In this document: positions 54,388 to 63,393 of the stretch, piece by piece
Layout of the letters: the number at the start of each line of letters is the position of its first letter
How positions within the stretch are numbered: the first letter of the stretch is position 1
Assembly: GCA_947494675.1 (NCBI GenBank)
Contig: CANLVP010000002.1
Location: forward strand, 124,001 to 188,000
Direction: 5' to 3'
From: an uncultured Paracoccaceae bacterium
GTDB lineage: Bacteria > Pseudomonadota > Alphaproteobacteria > Rhodobacterales > Rhodobacteraceae
Length of the DNA stretch: 64,000 bases
Translations under genes and position numbers: made by a program
The notes under the pieces: generated by a model
What the model was told of the DNA's origin: nothing
Databases searched by the model: none
What the model saw: the letters and a program-made list of their open reading frames with translations, nothing else

Positions 54388-55650
54388 ATGCGCCGCGTAG
54401 TTGTAACAGGACTGGGGCTCGTGACACCGTTGGCCGATGGTGTCGAAGCAAGCTGGAGCCGTATTCTGGACGGCCAATCCGGGGCCGGGCCGATCACCAG
54501 GTTTGACACCGAAGGGCTGACCACGACCTATGCCTGCGAGGTGCCGTTTGGCGATGGCAGTGACGGCACGTTTGACGCCGCGAAATACATGGATGCCAAG
54601 GAACAGCGGAAGGTCGATACCTTTATTTTGTTCGGCATGGCGGCGGCGCAGCAAGCCATTGAGGATGCGGGCTGGACACCTGAGGACACCGAAAGCCTTG
54701 AGCGGACGGGGGTTCTGATCGGGTCCGGGATTGGCGGTCTGAACTCTATCGCGAATACGGCCGTGATGATGGAAGAAAAGGGCCCACGCCGGGTCTCGCC
54801 CTTCTTTGTGCCGGGTGCGCTGATCAACCTGATCTCTGGTCAGGTCTCGATCCGCTACGGTTTTAAGGGGCCGAACCACTCGGTCGTGACGGCCTGTTCG
54901 ACCGGTGCCCACGCCATTGGCGATGCCAGCCGCTTGATCCAGCATGGCGACGCGGACGTAATGATCGCGGGCGGCGCAGAAGCAGCAATTTGCCGACTTG
55001 GGATTGCAGGCTTTAATGCTTGTAAGGCCTTGAGCACGGCGCACGCCGATGACCCCACCAAGGCCAGCCGTCCATGGGACGAAGACCGCGATGGGTTCGT
55101 GATGGGCGAGGGTGCAGGTATCGTCGTGTTGGAAGAATACGAACACGCTAAAGCGCGTGGTGCCAAGATTTACGCTGAGGTTCTGGGATATGGTCTGTCG
55201 GGCGATGCCCACCACATTACAGCTCCGCCGCCGGACCACGAAGGTGCGGAACGCGCGATGAAAGCAGCATGTCGGAATGCGGGCGTGGCCCCTGAAAAGA
55301 TTGACTATGTGAACGCGCATGGCACATCCACTATGGCCGACACGATTGAGCTGGGCGCGGTTGAGCGGCTGGTGGGTGAAGAGGCTGCGGCAAAACTGAC
55401 GATGTCGTCTACTAAGTCGATGACCGGGCATCTGCTTGGGGCTGCGGGCGCGATTGAAGCGATCTTTACCATGCTTGCCATTCGCGATCAGGTCGCGCCA
55501 CCGACTATCAATCTTGATACCATTGCGGCTGAGACCAAGGTGGATTTGTGCGCTAATGGCAAACGCGAGCGGCGGATTGATGTGGCATTGTCGAACTCAT
55601 TCGGATTTGGCGGCACCAATGCGAGCCTTGTTCTGGGGAAAGTCACCTGA
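54388..55650 (+). CDS. fabF: beta-ketoacyl-ACP synthase II
   Basis: A 420-residue condensing enzyme. Catalytic Cys is in VVTACSTGAHAIG, and the two histidines in NAHGTSTMADT and GHLLGAAGAIEA. MRRVVVTGLGLVTPLADGV is the conserved start. It ends in a one-base overlap with mltG. Confidence 0.98.
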   Translation: MRRVVVTGLGLVTPLADGVEASWSRILDGQSGAGPITRFDTEGLTTTYACEVPFGDGSDGTFDAAKYMDAKEQRKVDTFILFGMAAAQQAIEDAGWTPEDTESLERTGVLIGSGIGGLNSIANTAVMMEEKGPRRVSPFFVPGALINLISGQVSIRYGFKGPNHSVVTACSTGAHAIGDASRLIQHGDADVMIAGGAEAAICRLGIAGFNACKALSTAHADDPTKASRPWDEDRDGFVMGEGAGIVVLEEYEHAKARGAKIYAEVLGYGLSGDAHHITAPPPDHEGAERAMKAACRNAGVAPEKIDYVNAHGTSTMADTIELGAVERLVGEEAAAKLTMSSTKSMTGHLLGAAGAIEAIFTMLAIRDQVAPPTINLDTIAAETKVDLCANGKRERRIDVALSNSFGFGGTNASLVLGKVT

Positions 55651-56810
55651 TGTGGCGACATATTGCGTCTAACGCGCTGACGTTCTTTGTCGTCGCCCTG
55701 TTTCTTGTGGGCGGCGTCGTTGCCTGGGGGAGTAGCCAATATAGTGCGCCCGGTCCCTTGTCTGAAGCGATGTGTCTGCGGGTCGAGAGCGGCAGCAACA
55801 TGCGGCGTGTTTCCGAGACTTTGGAAGCGCAGGGCGCGGTATCATCAAAGGCGATTTTTCGCCTTGGTGTCGACTATTCGGGCAAAGCGGGCGATCTGAA
55901 AGCGGGTAGTTTTCGCGTTGGCGAAGGTGCCTCGATGGAAGAGATCGCCGACATCATCACGCGCGGTGGCCAGAATACCTGCGGCACCGAGATCATCTAC
56001 CGTATCGGTGTGAACAGTAAACAAATTCAGGTACGCGAGCTTGACCCTGCGACAAATCTTTTTGTCGATTTGGCGCGGTTTGACCCGACCGAGGAAGAAC
56101 CTGCCGCCTATCAGGCGGCACGTGAGGACAGTGACACAACCTACAATGTGGTGATGGCGGAAGGTGTCACAAGCTGGCAGGTCATGGACACGTTGAACGC
56201 GATGGATGTGCTGGATGGAACGATTGAGGCCATCCCGGCAGAGGGGACACTTGCCCCCGACAGCTATGAATTTCAGCCGGGTGATGACCCCAATGCCTTG
56301 GTTGCGCGGATGACGGCGGCACAAAGCGAATTCCTGGCAGAAGCCTGGGCTGCGCGTGCCGATGGGCTGCCGCTGGAATCCCCTGAAGAGGCGTTGATCC
56401 TTGCGAGCATCGTTGAAAAGGAAACCGGTGTTGCCGAAGAGCGGCGTCAGGTGGCGAGCGTTTTTGTGAACCGTTTGAACCTTGGCATGAAGCTTCAGAC
56501 TGACCCGACGGTCATCTACGGGGTCACGAAGGGTGAGGGCGTTTTGGGGCGTGGATTGCGACAATCTGAGCTGCGGCGCGAAACACCATGGAACACTTAT
56601 GTGATTCCCGCGTTACCCCCTACGCCAATCGCGAACCCGGGGCGCGAAAGCATCCTTGCGGCACTGAACCCGGACACGACGGAATATATCTTCTTTGTTG
56701 CGGATGGCACGGGTGGCCACGCCTTTGCGACCAACCTTGAAGACCATAATCGCAACGTCGCGGAGTGGCGAAAGATTGAAGCGGAACGGGCTGCCAGCGA
56801 CGGCGGCTGA
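55650..56810 (+). CDS. mltG: endolytic murein transglycosylase MltG
   Basis: A 386-residue inner-membrane protein that ends nascent glycan strands. One N-terminal helix (about 9-27), a LysM-like part, and the YceG core with the catalytic Glu in ASIVEKETGVAEERRQVASV. VFVNRLNLGMKLQTDPTVIYG is also diagnostic. It starts on the last base of fabF, and a terminator follows. Confidence 0.95.
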   Translation: MWRHIASNALTFFVVALFLVGGVVAWGSSQYSAPGPLSEAMCLRVESGSNMRRVSETLEAQGAVSSKAIFRLGVDYSGKAGDLKAGSFRVGEGASMEEIADIITRGGQNTCGTEIIYRIGVNSKQIQVRELDPATNLFVDLARFDPTEEEPAAYQAAREDSDTTYNVVMAEGVTSWQVMDTLNAMDVLDGTIEAIPAEGTLAPDSYEFQPGDDPNALVARMTAAQSEFLAEAWAARADGLPLESPEEALILASIVEKETGVAEERRQVASVFVNRLNLGMKLQTDPTVIYGVTKGEGVLGRGLRQSELRRETPWNTYVIPALPPTPIANPGRESILAALNPDTTEYIFFVADGTGGHAFATNLEDHNRNVAEWRKIEAERAASDGG

Positions 56811-56833
56811 TAAAGACGTGGTAAATGAATTGC

Positions 56834-56868
56834 AAAGGCGGGTGCACGGTGGTGTGGCCCGCCTTTTT
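56834..56868 (+). terminator. terminator after mltG
   Basis: Perfect 9-base arms AAAGGCGGG and CCCGCCTTT around a 15-base loop, with a run of five T. It separates the fab-mltG transcript from the GTA cluster. Confidence 0.85.
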
Positions 56869-56895
56869 GCTAGGTGGTGCAGAATGCTGTAGTCT
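56867..56895 (+). promoter_or_regulatory. possible GTA promoter (weak -35/-10 match)
   Basis: TTGCTA and TAGTCT are spaced by 17 bases just after the mltG terminator and 77 bases before g1. Rhodobacterales GTA promoters are driven by GafA rather than by a strong consensus, so this is a guess from position. Confidence 0.22.
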
Positions 56896-56971
56896 GTGAT
56901 CTGTTATCTCGGCGCGGGGAAGGTGCCGGATAGCGGGCTGTATCGGACGGGAACCAGTACAGGCGCGACCA

Positions 56972-57316
56972 ATGACATCAACAAAAGATCCACCGCAGGC
57001 TTTGTCCGAGCAGGTGCAAGACCGCTTTGTCGAATACCGCGAGATGTTCCGCAGTATTCGCCGGATGATGGTGTTTTACGCCGTCACTTTGGGCCCGGGC
57101 GAATTTTTGTCGCCTCGGGTCGTGAAACGAAAGTTGAATGAGCTGCAACGGTTGCAGGTTCTTCTGCTCAAAGCTGAAGAGGCCCTTTATGACCAAGCTG
57201 AAAACGTCGGCGCTAACGGCACCCTCGACATTGAAACGCTACGGGATCAAATCGGGCGCAAGCTTGATCGCCTCCGCGCCAGCCTGGATGCAGACCAAGT
57301 TTCTAAAGGAACTTAG
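56972..57316 (+). CDS. GTA small terminase-like protein (RcGTA g1)
   Basis: A 114-residue helical protein, mostly charged, starting MTSTKDPPQALSEQVQDRF with a coiled-coil C-terminal half. It matches the first gene of the RcGTA structural cluster, shown in R. capsulatus to be the small terminase that interacts with DNA for packaging. It overlaps the proposed large terminase start by 128 bases. It is probably the first gene of a long operon through the end of the window. Confidence 0.8.
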   Translation: MTSTKDPPQALSEQVQDRFVEYREMFRSIRRMMVFYAVTLGPGEFLSPRVVKRKLNELQRLQVLLLKAEEALYDQAENVGANGTLDIETLRDQIGRKLDRLRASLDADQVSKGT

Positions 57317-58589
57317 TCCGGCGGAGCTGGATTGGCTGCCCTATATCTTCGCGTTCTGGGCGATGCCACACCAACTGCCGCCAGAAGGCGATTGGCGGAC
57401 TTGGGTGATCCTTGGTGGTCGCGGCGCGGGCAAGACCCGCGCCGGGGCCGAGTGGGTACGCACAATGGTTGAAGGCCCCTCTGCCGCTTTGCAGGGGGTG
57501 GCACAGCGTGTTGCCTTGGTTGGTGAGACGATTGAACAGGCGCGTGAAGTCATGATCTTTGGCGAAAGCGGGATTTTGGCGACGTCCCCGCCTGCCTTGC
57601 GGCCCGATTGGGTGGCGGGACGCAAGATGCTGCAATGGGAAAACGGGGCGACCGCACAGCTATTTTCGGCGTTTGACCCCGAAAGCCTGCGCGGTCCGCA
57701 GTTTGATGCCGCATGGGTGGATGAGCTGGCAAAGTGGCCGCAGCCAGAGGCGGCGTGGGACATGTTGCAGTTTGGATTGCGCTTGGGCGATGCGCCGCGG
57801 GCGACTGTCACGACAACACCGCGCAACGTTCCGCTTTTACGGCGGCTCTTGGAAACAGACGGCACGGCCACGACCTCTGCCACGACGTTTGATAATGCGG
57901 CCAACCTTGCGCCCAGTTTCTTGCGGGAGGTCCGGCAACGCTATGGCGGGACCCGTTTGGGGCGGCAAGAATTGGAGGGCGTCTTGCTCACTGATACCAA
58001 AGGCGGGCTGTGGGACATGGCGAAGCTGTCGGAAAACACCCTGCGTGAAGCGCCAGAGTTGGACCGAATTGTTGTGGCGGTTGATCCGCCTGTGACAGGC
58101 CACGCCGGATCAGACGCCTGCGGCATTGTCGTTGTCGGGGCGGTTATGTCTGGTCCACCGCTGGATTGGCGCGCTTATGTCTTGGAGGACGCCAGTGTCA
58201 ATGCGGCCAGCCCATTGGTCTGGGCCACGGCAGCAGTGGCAGCCTTCAGGCGTCATGATGCCGACCGGTTGGTGGCTGAGGTCAATCAGGGCGGCGAAAT
58301 GGTCGAGACGATCATCCGCAGCATTGATCCGCTGGTGCCTGTTACAAGTGTGCGGGCATCCCGTGGCAAGATCGCAAGGGCGGAGCCTGTATCAGCGCTC
58401 TATGCGCAGGGGCGCGTGCAGCACCTTCCAGGTCTTGGTGAGCTGGAAGATGAGATGGGGCAGATGACCTTGGCGGGCTACACCGGCAAAGGATCACCGG
58501 ACCGGGTGGATGCGCTTGTCTGGGCGCTGAACGACTTGATGTTGGTGCCTGCGCAATCCTGGCGGGCCCCGAAAGTCAGGGGCTTATAG
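57189..58589 (+). CDS. GTA large terminase (RcGTA g2)
   Basis: A 466-residue phage packaging motor. Walker A is GGRGAGKTRAGAEW and the ATPase domain is followed by an RNase H-like nuclease domain (IVVAVDPPVTGHAGSDACGI). The start at 57189 has GAAGAGG in front and overlaps g1 by 128 bases; a later ATG at 57288 is an alternative with a poorer site. The protein packs host DNA at random in GTAs rather than a phage genome. Confidence 0.92.
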   Translation: MTKLKTSALTAPSTLKRYGIKSGASLIASAPAWMQTKFLKELSPAELDWLPYIFAFWAMPHQLPPEGDWRTWVILGGRGAGKTRAGAEWVRTMVEGPSAALQGVAQRVALVGETIEQAREVMIFGESGILATSPPALRPDWVAGRKMLQWENGATAQLFSAFDPESLRGPQFDAAWVDELAKWPQPEAAWDMLQFGLRLGDAPRATVTTTPRNVPLLRRLLETDGTATTSATTFDNAANLAPSFLREVRQRYGGTRLGRQELEGVLLTDTKGGLWDMAKLSENTLREAPELDRIVVAVDPPVTGHAGSDACGIVVVGAVMSGPPLDWRAYVLEDASVNAASPLVWATAAVAAFRRHDADRLVAEVNQGGEMVETIIRSIDPLVPVTSVRASRGKIARAEPVSALYAQGRVQHLPGLGELEDEMGQMTLAGYTGKGSPDRVDALVWALNDLMLVPAQSWRAPKVRGL

Positions 58590-58700
58590 GCCGGTCAGAG
58601 ACCACCGCGCGGTGGTCTTTGAAACTCTCAACACTTTGGCGGCAGATTGTCACAACGAACAAGACGATGCGTCCGGTATGGCGCGATCAAGGAGATGTGG

Positions 58701-59885
58701 ATGTTCCAATTTTTTGGCAAGAGCGACACGACAGCGGCGGCGGTTGCAGAGACGAAAGCCTCGGCCACGGGTCGTGTGATGGCTTGGTCCACGCAGGGAC
58801 GCGTTGCTTGGTCGGCGCGGGATACGGTCTCGCTCACCAAGTCTGGGTTTACGGGCAACCCGATTGGGTTTCGCGCTGTCAAATTGATCGCTGAGGCGGC
58901 TGCCGCGGTGCCGCTGGTGTTGCAAGATGCAGAGCGCCGTTATGAAACGCATCCGGTGATTGCCTTGTTGGCGCGACCCAATGCGGCACAGGGCCGGGCG
59001 GAACTGCTGGAAAACCTCGTAGGTCAGATGCTGCTGACGGGCAATGCATATATTGAGGCTGTCGGCCAGGACGGATTGCCCGACGAATTGCATGTGCTGC
59101 GGTCGGACCGCATGAGCCTGGTGCCGGGTGCTGATGGCTGGCCAGTCGCGTATGAATACAACGTCAACGGTCGCAAGCATCGGTTTGCAGTGCAGGGCGC
59201 GCTGAGCCCGATCTGCCATATCAAGAGCTTTCACCCACAGGACGATCATTATGGTCTGTCAGCGATGCAGGCCGCGGCCAGCGCGATTGATGTCCACAAC
59301 GCGGCGTCCGGTTGGTCAAAAGCACTGTTGGATAATGCGGCGCGGCCCTCTGGTGCGATTGTTTACAAGGGCGCTGAGGGGCAATCTCAGCTTAGTGCGG
59401 ATCAATACGACCGGCTGTTGAGCGAGATGGAAACCCATCATCAGGGCGCGCGGAATGCGGGACGTCCGATGTTGCTGGAAGGCGGGCTTGATTGGAAGCC
59501 GATGGGCTTTTCGCCCTCGGACATGGAGTTCCAGAAGACCAAAGAAGCCGCCGCGCGCGAGATTGCTGTGGCCTTTGGCGTGCCGCCGATGCTGCTGGGG
59601 ATCACGGGGGACGCGACCTATGCCAATTACCAAGAAGCAAACCGGGCCTTTTATAGGCTGACGGTCTTGCCACTGGCGTCGCGTGTGGCGGGGGCTTTGG
59701 CCGATTGGCTGTCGGATTTCACCGGCGAGGTCTGCGAGCTACGCCCCGATCTGGATCAGATCCCAGCGCTGTCCATCGAACGCGATGCGCAGTGGCGGCG
59801 GGTGTCAGAGGCCACATTCCTGACCCAGGCCGAAAAGCGTAATTTGTTAGGTTTGCCAAGCCTGGAGGTGGGTCATGAAGGATAA
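58701..59885 (+). CDS. GTA portal protein (RcGTA g3)
   Basis: A 394-residue HK97-type portal that forms the vertex ring for DNA entry. The chosen ATG, MFQFFGKSDTTAAA, has AAGGAG six bases upstream; an ATG two codons earlier overlaps that box. Typical parts are GFTGNPIGFRAVKLIAEAAA and ATYANYQEANRAFYRLTVLP. It follows the terminase by 111 bases. Confidence 0.93.
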   Translation: MFQFFGKSDTTAAAVAETKASATGRVMAWSTQGRVAWSARDTVSLTKSGFTGNPIGFRAVKLIAEAAAAVPLVLQDAERRYETHPVIALLARPNAAQGRAELLENLVGQMLLTGNAYIEAVGQDGLPDELHVLRSDRMSLVPGADGWPVAYEYNVNGRKHRFAVQGALSPICHIKSFHPQDDHYGLSAMQAAASAIDVHNAASGWSKALLDNAARPSGAIVYKGAEGQSQLSADQYDRLLSEMETHHQGARNAGRPMLLEGGLDWKPMGFSPSDMEFQKTKEAAAREIAVAFGVPPMLLGITGDATYANYQEANRAFYRLTVLPLASRVAGALADWLSDFTGEVCELRPDLDQIPALSIERDAQWRRVSEATFLTQAEKRNLLGLPSLEVGHEG

Positions 59886-60084
59886 CATCGTTGATATTGC
59901 GACCAAGAACCGGCGGTCGGCGGCTTTGCCCGTCACGGATTTTTGGTTTGCGCAGGTCGATGCCCGTCTGACCCGGATCGAGATCATGATCGGGCGGCTG
60001 GAATGGCAAATCCTGATGTTGGTGTGCGGCGCAGCGGCGATGCTGCTTTTTGAAGTAATCCAGACGTTTTCACCCCAGAACTGA
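59875..60084 (+). CDS. GTA head formation protein (RcGTA g3.5)
   Basis: A 69-residue protein with a charged head (MKDNIVDIATKNRR), a short amphipathic helix, and one membrane-like helix (about residues 46-62, ILMLVCGAAAMLLFEVI). It matches the small gene between portal and protease in RcGTA (rcc01685), needed for head formation. It overlaps the portal gene by 11 bases. Confidence 0.85.
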   Translation: MKDNIVDIATKNRRSAALPVTDFWFAQVDARLTRIEIMIGRLEWQILMLVCGAAAMLLFEVIQTFSPQN

Positions 60085-60103
60085 ACGCAAAATAGGAATG
60101 AAC

Positions 60104-60652
60104 ATGACACTTGAGCATAAGTTCTGCCAATTGGATGCGGCACTGACCGTTACGGACGGGGCCGAGATTTCGGGCTACGCGTCGCTGTTTGGTTTAGCCG
60201 ATCAAGGCGGTGATACCGTCGACAAAGGGGCCTACACTGCCGCCCTGAAGACCCTGAAGGCCAAAGGGCGCACGGTCAAAATGCTGTGGCAGCATGATCC
60301 GGCGCAGCCTATCGGCGTTTGGGACGAGATCAAAGAAGACGGCAAGGGCCTATGGGTGAAAGGCCGCATCCTGCAAGACGTCGCCAAGGGCCGCGAGGCG
60401 GCTGCGTTGATCGGGGCAGGAGCTATCGACGGGTTGTCGATTGGCTACCGGACCCTGCGGGCCACAAAGGACGAAAAAGGCGGCAGATTACTGTCAGAAC
60501 TTGAGCTTTGGGAGGTGTCGCTCGTGACCTTTCCGATGCTTCCAGATGCGCGGGTGGCGGCCAAGGCAGACGATCCTGCCGATGCCACATTGCGCGAATT
60601 GGCGGCCGTTTTTGACACCGCCCGATCCGAGCTGTGCAGCCCCGAAGGCTAA
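60104..60652 (+). CDS. GTA prohead protease (RcGTA g4)
   Basis: A 182-residue HK97-family prohead protease that cleaves the capsid delta domain. The conserved start ISGYASLFGLADQGGDTVDK, the His in MLWQHDPAQPIG and the Ser in DGLSIGYRT form the catalytic set. ATG 60104 is preferred over 60098 because the AGGAA box then has proper spacing. Confidence 0.93.
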   Translation: MTLEHKFCQLDAALTVTDGAEISGYASLFGLADQGGDTVDKGAYTAALKTLKAKGRTVKMLWQHDPAQPIGVWDEIKEDGKGLWVKGRILQDVAKGREAAALIGAGAIDGLSIGYRTLRATKDEKGGRLLSELELWEVSLVTFPMLPDARVAAKADDPADATLRELAAVFDTARSELCSPEG

Positions 60653-60681
60653 TCAGCGCCACCCACGACAAGAGGACCACC

Positions 60682-61863
60682 ATGACACAGACCGAGACGA
60701 CGTCTCGGACTGGGGGAGATTTGCCCCCAGCCGAGGAGCTGCGCGCCGCGATGAGCGGTTTTGTCAGCGAATTCAAGACATTCTCAACCGGCATTGATGC
60801 CAAACTGCAAAAACAGGAAGACCGCATGAACAAGCTTGACCGTAAGACGATGATGGCTGGCCGCCCGGCTTTGGCAATGGCCGCCGCTGAGGAAGCACCA
60901 CACCAAAAGGCATTCGCGGCTTACCTGCGTTCCGGCGATGATGAGGGCCTGCGCGGGCTGACGCTGGAAGGTAAAGCGATGAGCACAGCCGTGGCCGCCG
61001 ATGGGGGCTATCTGGTTGATCCGCAGACCGCGGAAGCCATCCAAAGCACGCTCAGCAGCACTGCGTCGCTGCGTGCGATTGCCAGCGTCGTGAACGTCGA
61101 TGCAACGTCTTATGACGTGCTGATCGACCATACCGAGCTGGGTGCAGGCTGGGCCACAGAAACAGGCACGCTGGCCGAGACCGACAGCCCGCAGATTGAC
61201 CGCATCACCATTCCGCTGCACGAGCTTTCGGCCCTGCCGAAGGCGAGCCAGCGCCTGCTGGATGACAGCGCGTTTGACATCGAAGGCTGGCTGGCCGGGC
61301 GCATTGCGGACAAGTTTGCGCGTTCCGAAGCGGATGCCTTTGTGAATGGTGATGGCGTCGACAAGCCGATGGGCATCATGAGCTACCCAAGTGTCGACAA
61401 TGATGTTTGGGCCTGGGGCAATCTTGGTTATGTGCCAACCGGTGTGGACGGTGGTCTGGGTGATGCGGATACAATCATCGATCTGGTCTATGCGCTGGGT
61501 GCTGAATACCGCGCGGGTGCTGCCTTTGTTTTGAACAGCCGAACAGCAGGTTTGGTCCGCAAGCTCAAGGATGCCGATGGTCGCTTCCTTTGGTCCGATG
61601 GTCTTGCTGCCGGAGAGCCTGCACGACTGTTGGGCTATCCTGTGCTGATCGCAGAAGACATGCCCGATGCGGGCACGGACACGACACCGATTGCGTTTGG
61701 TGACTTTGCTGTTGGCTACACCGTTGCTGAACGCCCTGATTTGCGGGTGCTGCGCGATCCGTTCTCGGCCAAGCCGCACGTCCTGTTCTATGCCACCAAA
61801 CGTGTTGGCGGGGCGGTCAGCGACTATGCCGCAATCAAGCTTTTGAAGTTTGGCACCAGCTAA
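60682..61863 (+). CDS. GTA major capsid protein (RcGTA g5)
   Basis: A 393-residue HK97-fold capsid protein. The first 100 or so residues are a helical delta domain likely removed by the protease, and the body begins near KAMSTAVAADGGYLVDPQTA. ALPKASQRLLDDSAFDIEGW and VLNSRTAGLVRKLKDADGRF are typical. AGAGGA precedes the ATG. A 159-bp non-coding gap with a strong hairpin follows. Confidence 0.95.
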   Translation: MTQTETTSRTGGDLPPAEELRAAMSGFVSEFKTFSTGIDAKLQKQEDRMNKLDRKTMMAGRPALAMAAAEEAPHQKAFAAYLRSGDDEGLRGLTLEGKAMSTAVAADGGYLVDPQTAEAIQSTLSSTASLRAIASVVNVDATSYDVLIDHTELGAGWATETGTLAETDSPQIDRITIPLHELSALPKASQRLLDDSAFDIEGWLAGRIADKFARSEADAFVNGDGVDKPMGIMSYPSVDNDVWAWGNLGYVPTGVDGGLGDADTIIDLVYALGAEYRAGAAFVLNSRTAGLVRKLKDADGRFLWSDGLAAGEPARLLGYPVLIAEDMPDAGTDTTPIAFGDFAVGYTVAERPDLRVLRDPFSAKPHVLFYATKRVGGAVSDYAAIKLLKFGTS

Positions 61864-61874
61864 ACCCAAAGCAT

Positions 61875-61901
61875 AAGGCCCGGCCCAACGGTCGGGACCT
61901 T
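61875..61901. other. stable hairpin between GTA capsid gene and g6
   Basis: Arms AAGG+CCCGGCC and GGTCGGG+A+CCTT pair over 11 positions (one G-U, one bulged A) with loop CAAC. It begins 12 bases after the capsid stop and lacks a T run. The rest of the 159-bp gap holds a direct repeat GGCGTTGT (61910-61917, 61926-61933) but no gene. Confidence 0.6.
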
Positions 61902-62022
61902 ACCCCGAAGGCGTTGTTTGCCCTTGGCGTTGTCCCACTGCTCTGATCCGTCCGAGCAACGTTAGGGGACGCCGCGCCTTCGGGACCATGTCCGATGAAC
62001 CACCCCCTGCGGAGACGTTGCA

Positions 62023-62622
62023 ATGATGTTAACCGAGCTGACCACTGTGCCACCCACTGTGCTGCCAGTGGCCCAATTCAAAAACCACTTGCGCTTGGGA
62101 TCGGGGTTCTCTGATGACGGGTTGCAGGACGATATGCTGGACGGGTTCTTGCGTGCCGCATTGGCCGCAATCGAAGCGCGGACTGGCAAGATCCTGATTA
62201 CGCGCGATTTTAGCTGGACGATTACCGCCTGGCGGGACGAACAGCGCCAGCCACTACCGCTTGCTCCGGTGCATGCGATTATCAGGATGGTGCTGGTGTC
62301 GCGAAACGGCGACGAGGTGCTGGTGCCCGATCACCGGTATCAGCTGGAAAAAGATGATCAACGCCCGTCAGTCGTGGCGACGGCGAGTTGCCTGCCAAGC
62401 ATTGCAAGCGGCGGCAGCCTGAAAGTTGAGGTTGTGGCAGGATATGGGTCTGAGTGGACCGATCTGCCGATTGATCTGCGTCAGGCGGTGATGATGCTGG
62501 CCGCGCATTTTTACGAATACCGGCACGAGACGGCGCTGCATGGCGGCACGATGCCCTTTGGTGTCTCTGCCTTGATCGACCGTTACCGCACAGTGCGTCT
62601 GTTCATGGGAAGCGGCCAATGA
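62023..62622 (+). CDS. GTA head-tail connector (RcGTA g6)
   Basis: A 199-residue protein of the phage gp6-like adaptor family: LPVAQFKNHLRLGSGFSDDG at the start, IEARTGKILITRDFSWTITAW, and AVMMLAAHFYEYRHETALHG near the end. It connects the portal to the tail. It overlaps g7 by four bases. Confidence 0.88.
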   Translation: MMLTELTTVPPTVLPVAQFKNHLRLGSGFSDDGLQDDMLDGFLRAALAAIEARTGKILITRDFSWTITAWRDEQRQPLPLAPVHAIIRMVLVSRNGDEVLVPDHRYQLEKDDQRPSVVATASCLPSIASGGSLKVEVVAGYGSEWTDLPIDLRQAVMMLAAHFYEYRHETALHGGTMPFGVSALIDRYRTVRLFMGSGQ

Positions 62623-62957
62623 AGCCGCCTGTCCTGAACCGTCAGTTGACGCTGGAAGATAGCTACCGGGTGCCGGATGCGGCAGGGGGGTATTCCTCTG
62701 ACTGGCAACCGCTTGGTCAAATCTGGGCGCAAGTCATCGCAGGCACTGGCAGTGAGCGTGCGGATAACGCCCTGCCACTGTCGCGGGTGCCTTACCGGAT
62801 CACGGTGCGCGCGGCACCATTTGGGTCACCTGCGCGGCCACATGCTGGTCAGCGTTTTCGCGAGGTAGAGCGGATTTTCGCGATTACCGCCGTCACCGAA
62901 CAGGACACAGCTGGCCGCTACCTGTTGTGCCAAGCGGTCGAAGAGGTGGCGGTATGA
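62619..62957 (+). CDS. GTA head closure protein (RcGTA g7)
   Basis: A 112-residue phage head-tail adaptor of the SPP1 gp16-like family (LNRQLTLEDSYRVPDAAGGY, SDWQPLGQIWAQVIAGTGSE). It overlaps the genes on both sides by four bases, showing tight coupling in the cluster. Confidence 0.87.
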   Translation: MKPPVLNRQLTLEDSYRVPDAAGGYSSDWQPLGQIWAQVIAGTGSERADNALPLSRVPYRITVRAAPFGSPARPHAGQRFREVERIFAITAVTEQDTAGRYLLCQAVEEVAV

Positions 62958-63364
62958 GTTATGCGCTTTCTTCGTCGCTTCAGGCGGCGGTCTATCAAAG
63001 GCTGGCCGCGGACACGGACCTTGCCGCCATTGTCGGCAGTGACATCTTCGATGCAATCCCGACGGGGGCCGTTCCCGCGATCTACGTGGCACTTGGCCCC
63101 GAAAAGGTGCGCGATGCTTCTGATGGATTGGGCGGCGGCGCTTGGCATGAGTTCACGATTTCGGTCGTGACAGAAAGTGCAGGGTTTACCCAAGCCAAGG
63201 AAGCTGCGGGGCTCGTGTCGGACGCCTTGGTGGATGCGGACCTCACACTGACGCGGGGCAAGCTGGTTGGGTTGCGGTTTCGCCGCGCCAAAGCCGCACG
63301 CGTCGGCACCGGTGACACCCGCAGGATTGACCTGACATTTCGCGCACGCGTCTCGGACGAGTAG
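62954..63364 (+). CDS. GTA tail terminator, DUF3168 (RcGTA g8)
   Basis: A 136-residue protein from the ATG giving MSYALSSSLQAAVYQRLAAD, the conserved start. DAIPTGAVPAIYVALGPEKV and WHEFTISVVTESAG fit the DUF3168 tail-completion family. It overlaps g7 by four bases. Confidence 0.9.
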   Translation: MSYALSSSLQAAVYQRLAADTDLAAIVGSDIFDAIPTGAVPAIYVALGPEKVRDASDGLGGGAWHEFTISVVTESAGFTQAKEAAGLVSDALVDADLTLTRGKLVGLRFRRAKAARVGTGDTRRIDLTFRARVSDE

Positions 63365-63393
63365 CGACATTCTCACAAACAAGGAGTGACAGC

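Noticed and set aside
60784-61869. Open frame of 361 codons antisense to the GTA capsid gene
   Set aside because: The plus strand codes for an intact HK97-type capsid protein with an RBS; the antisense frame looks like a codon shadow.
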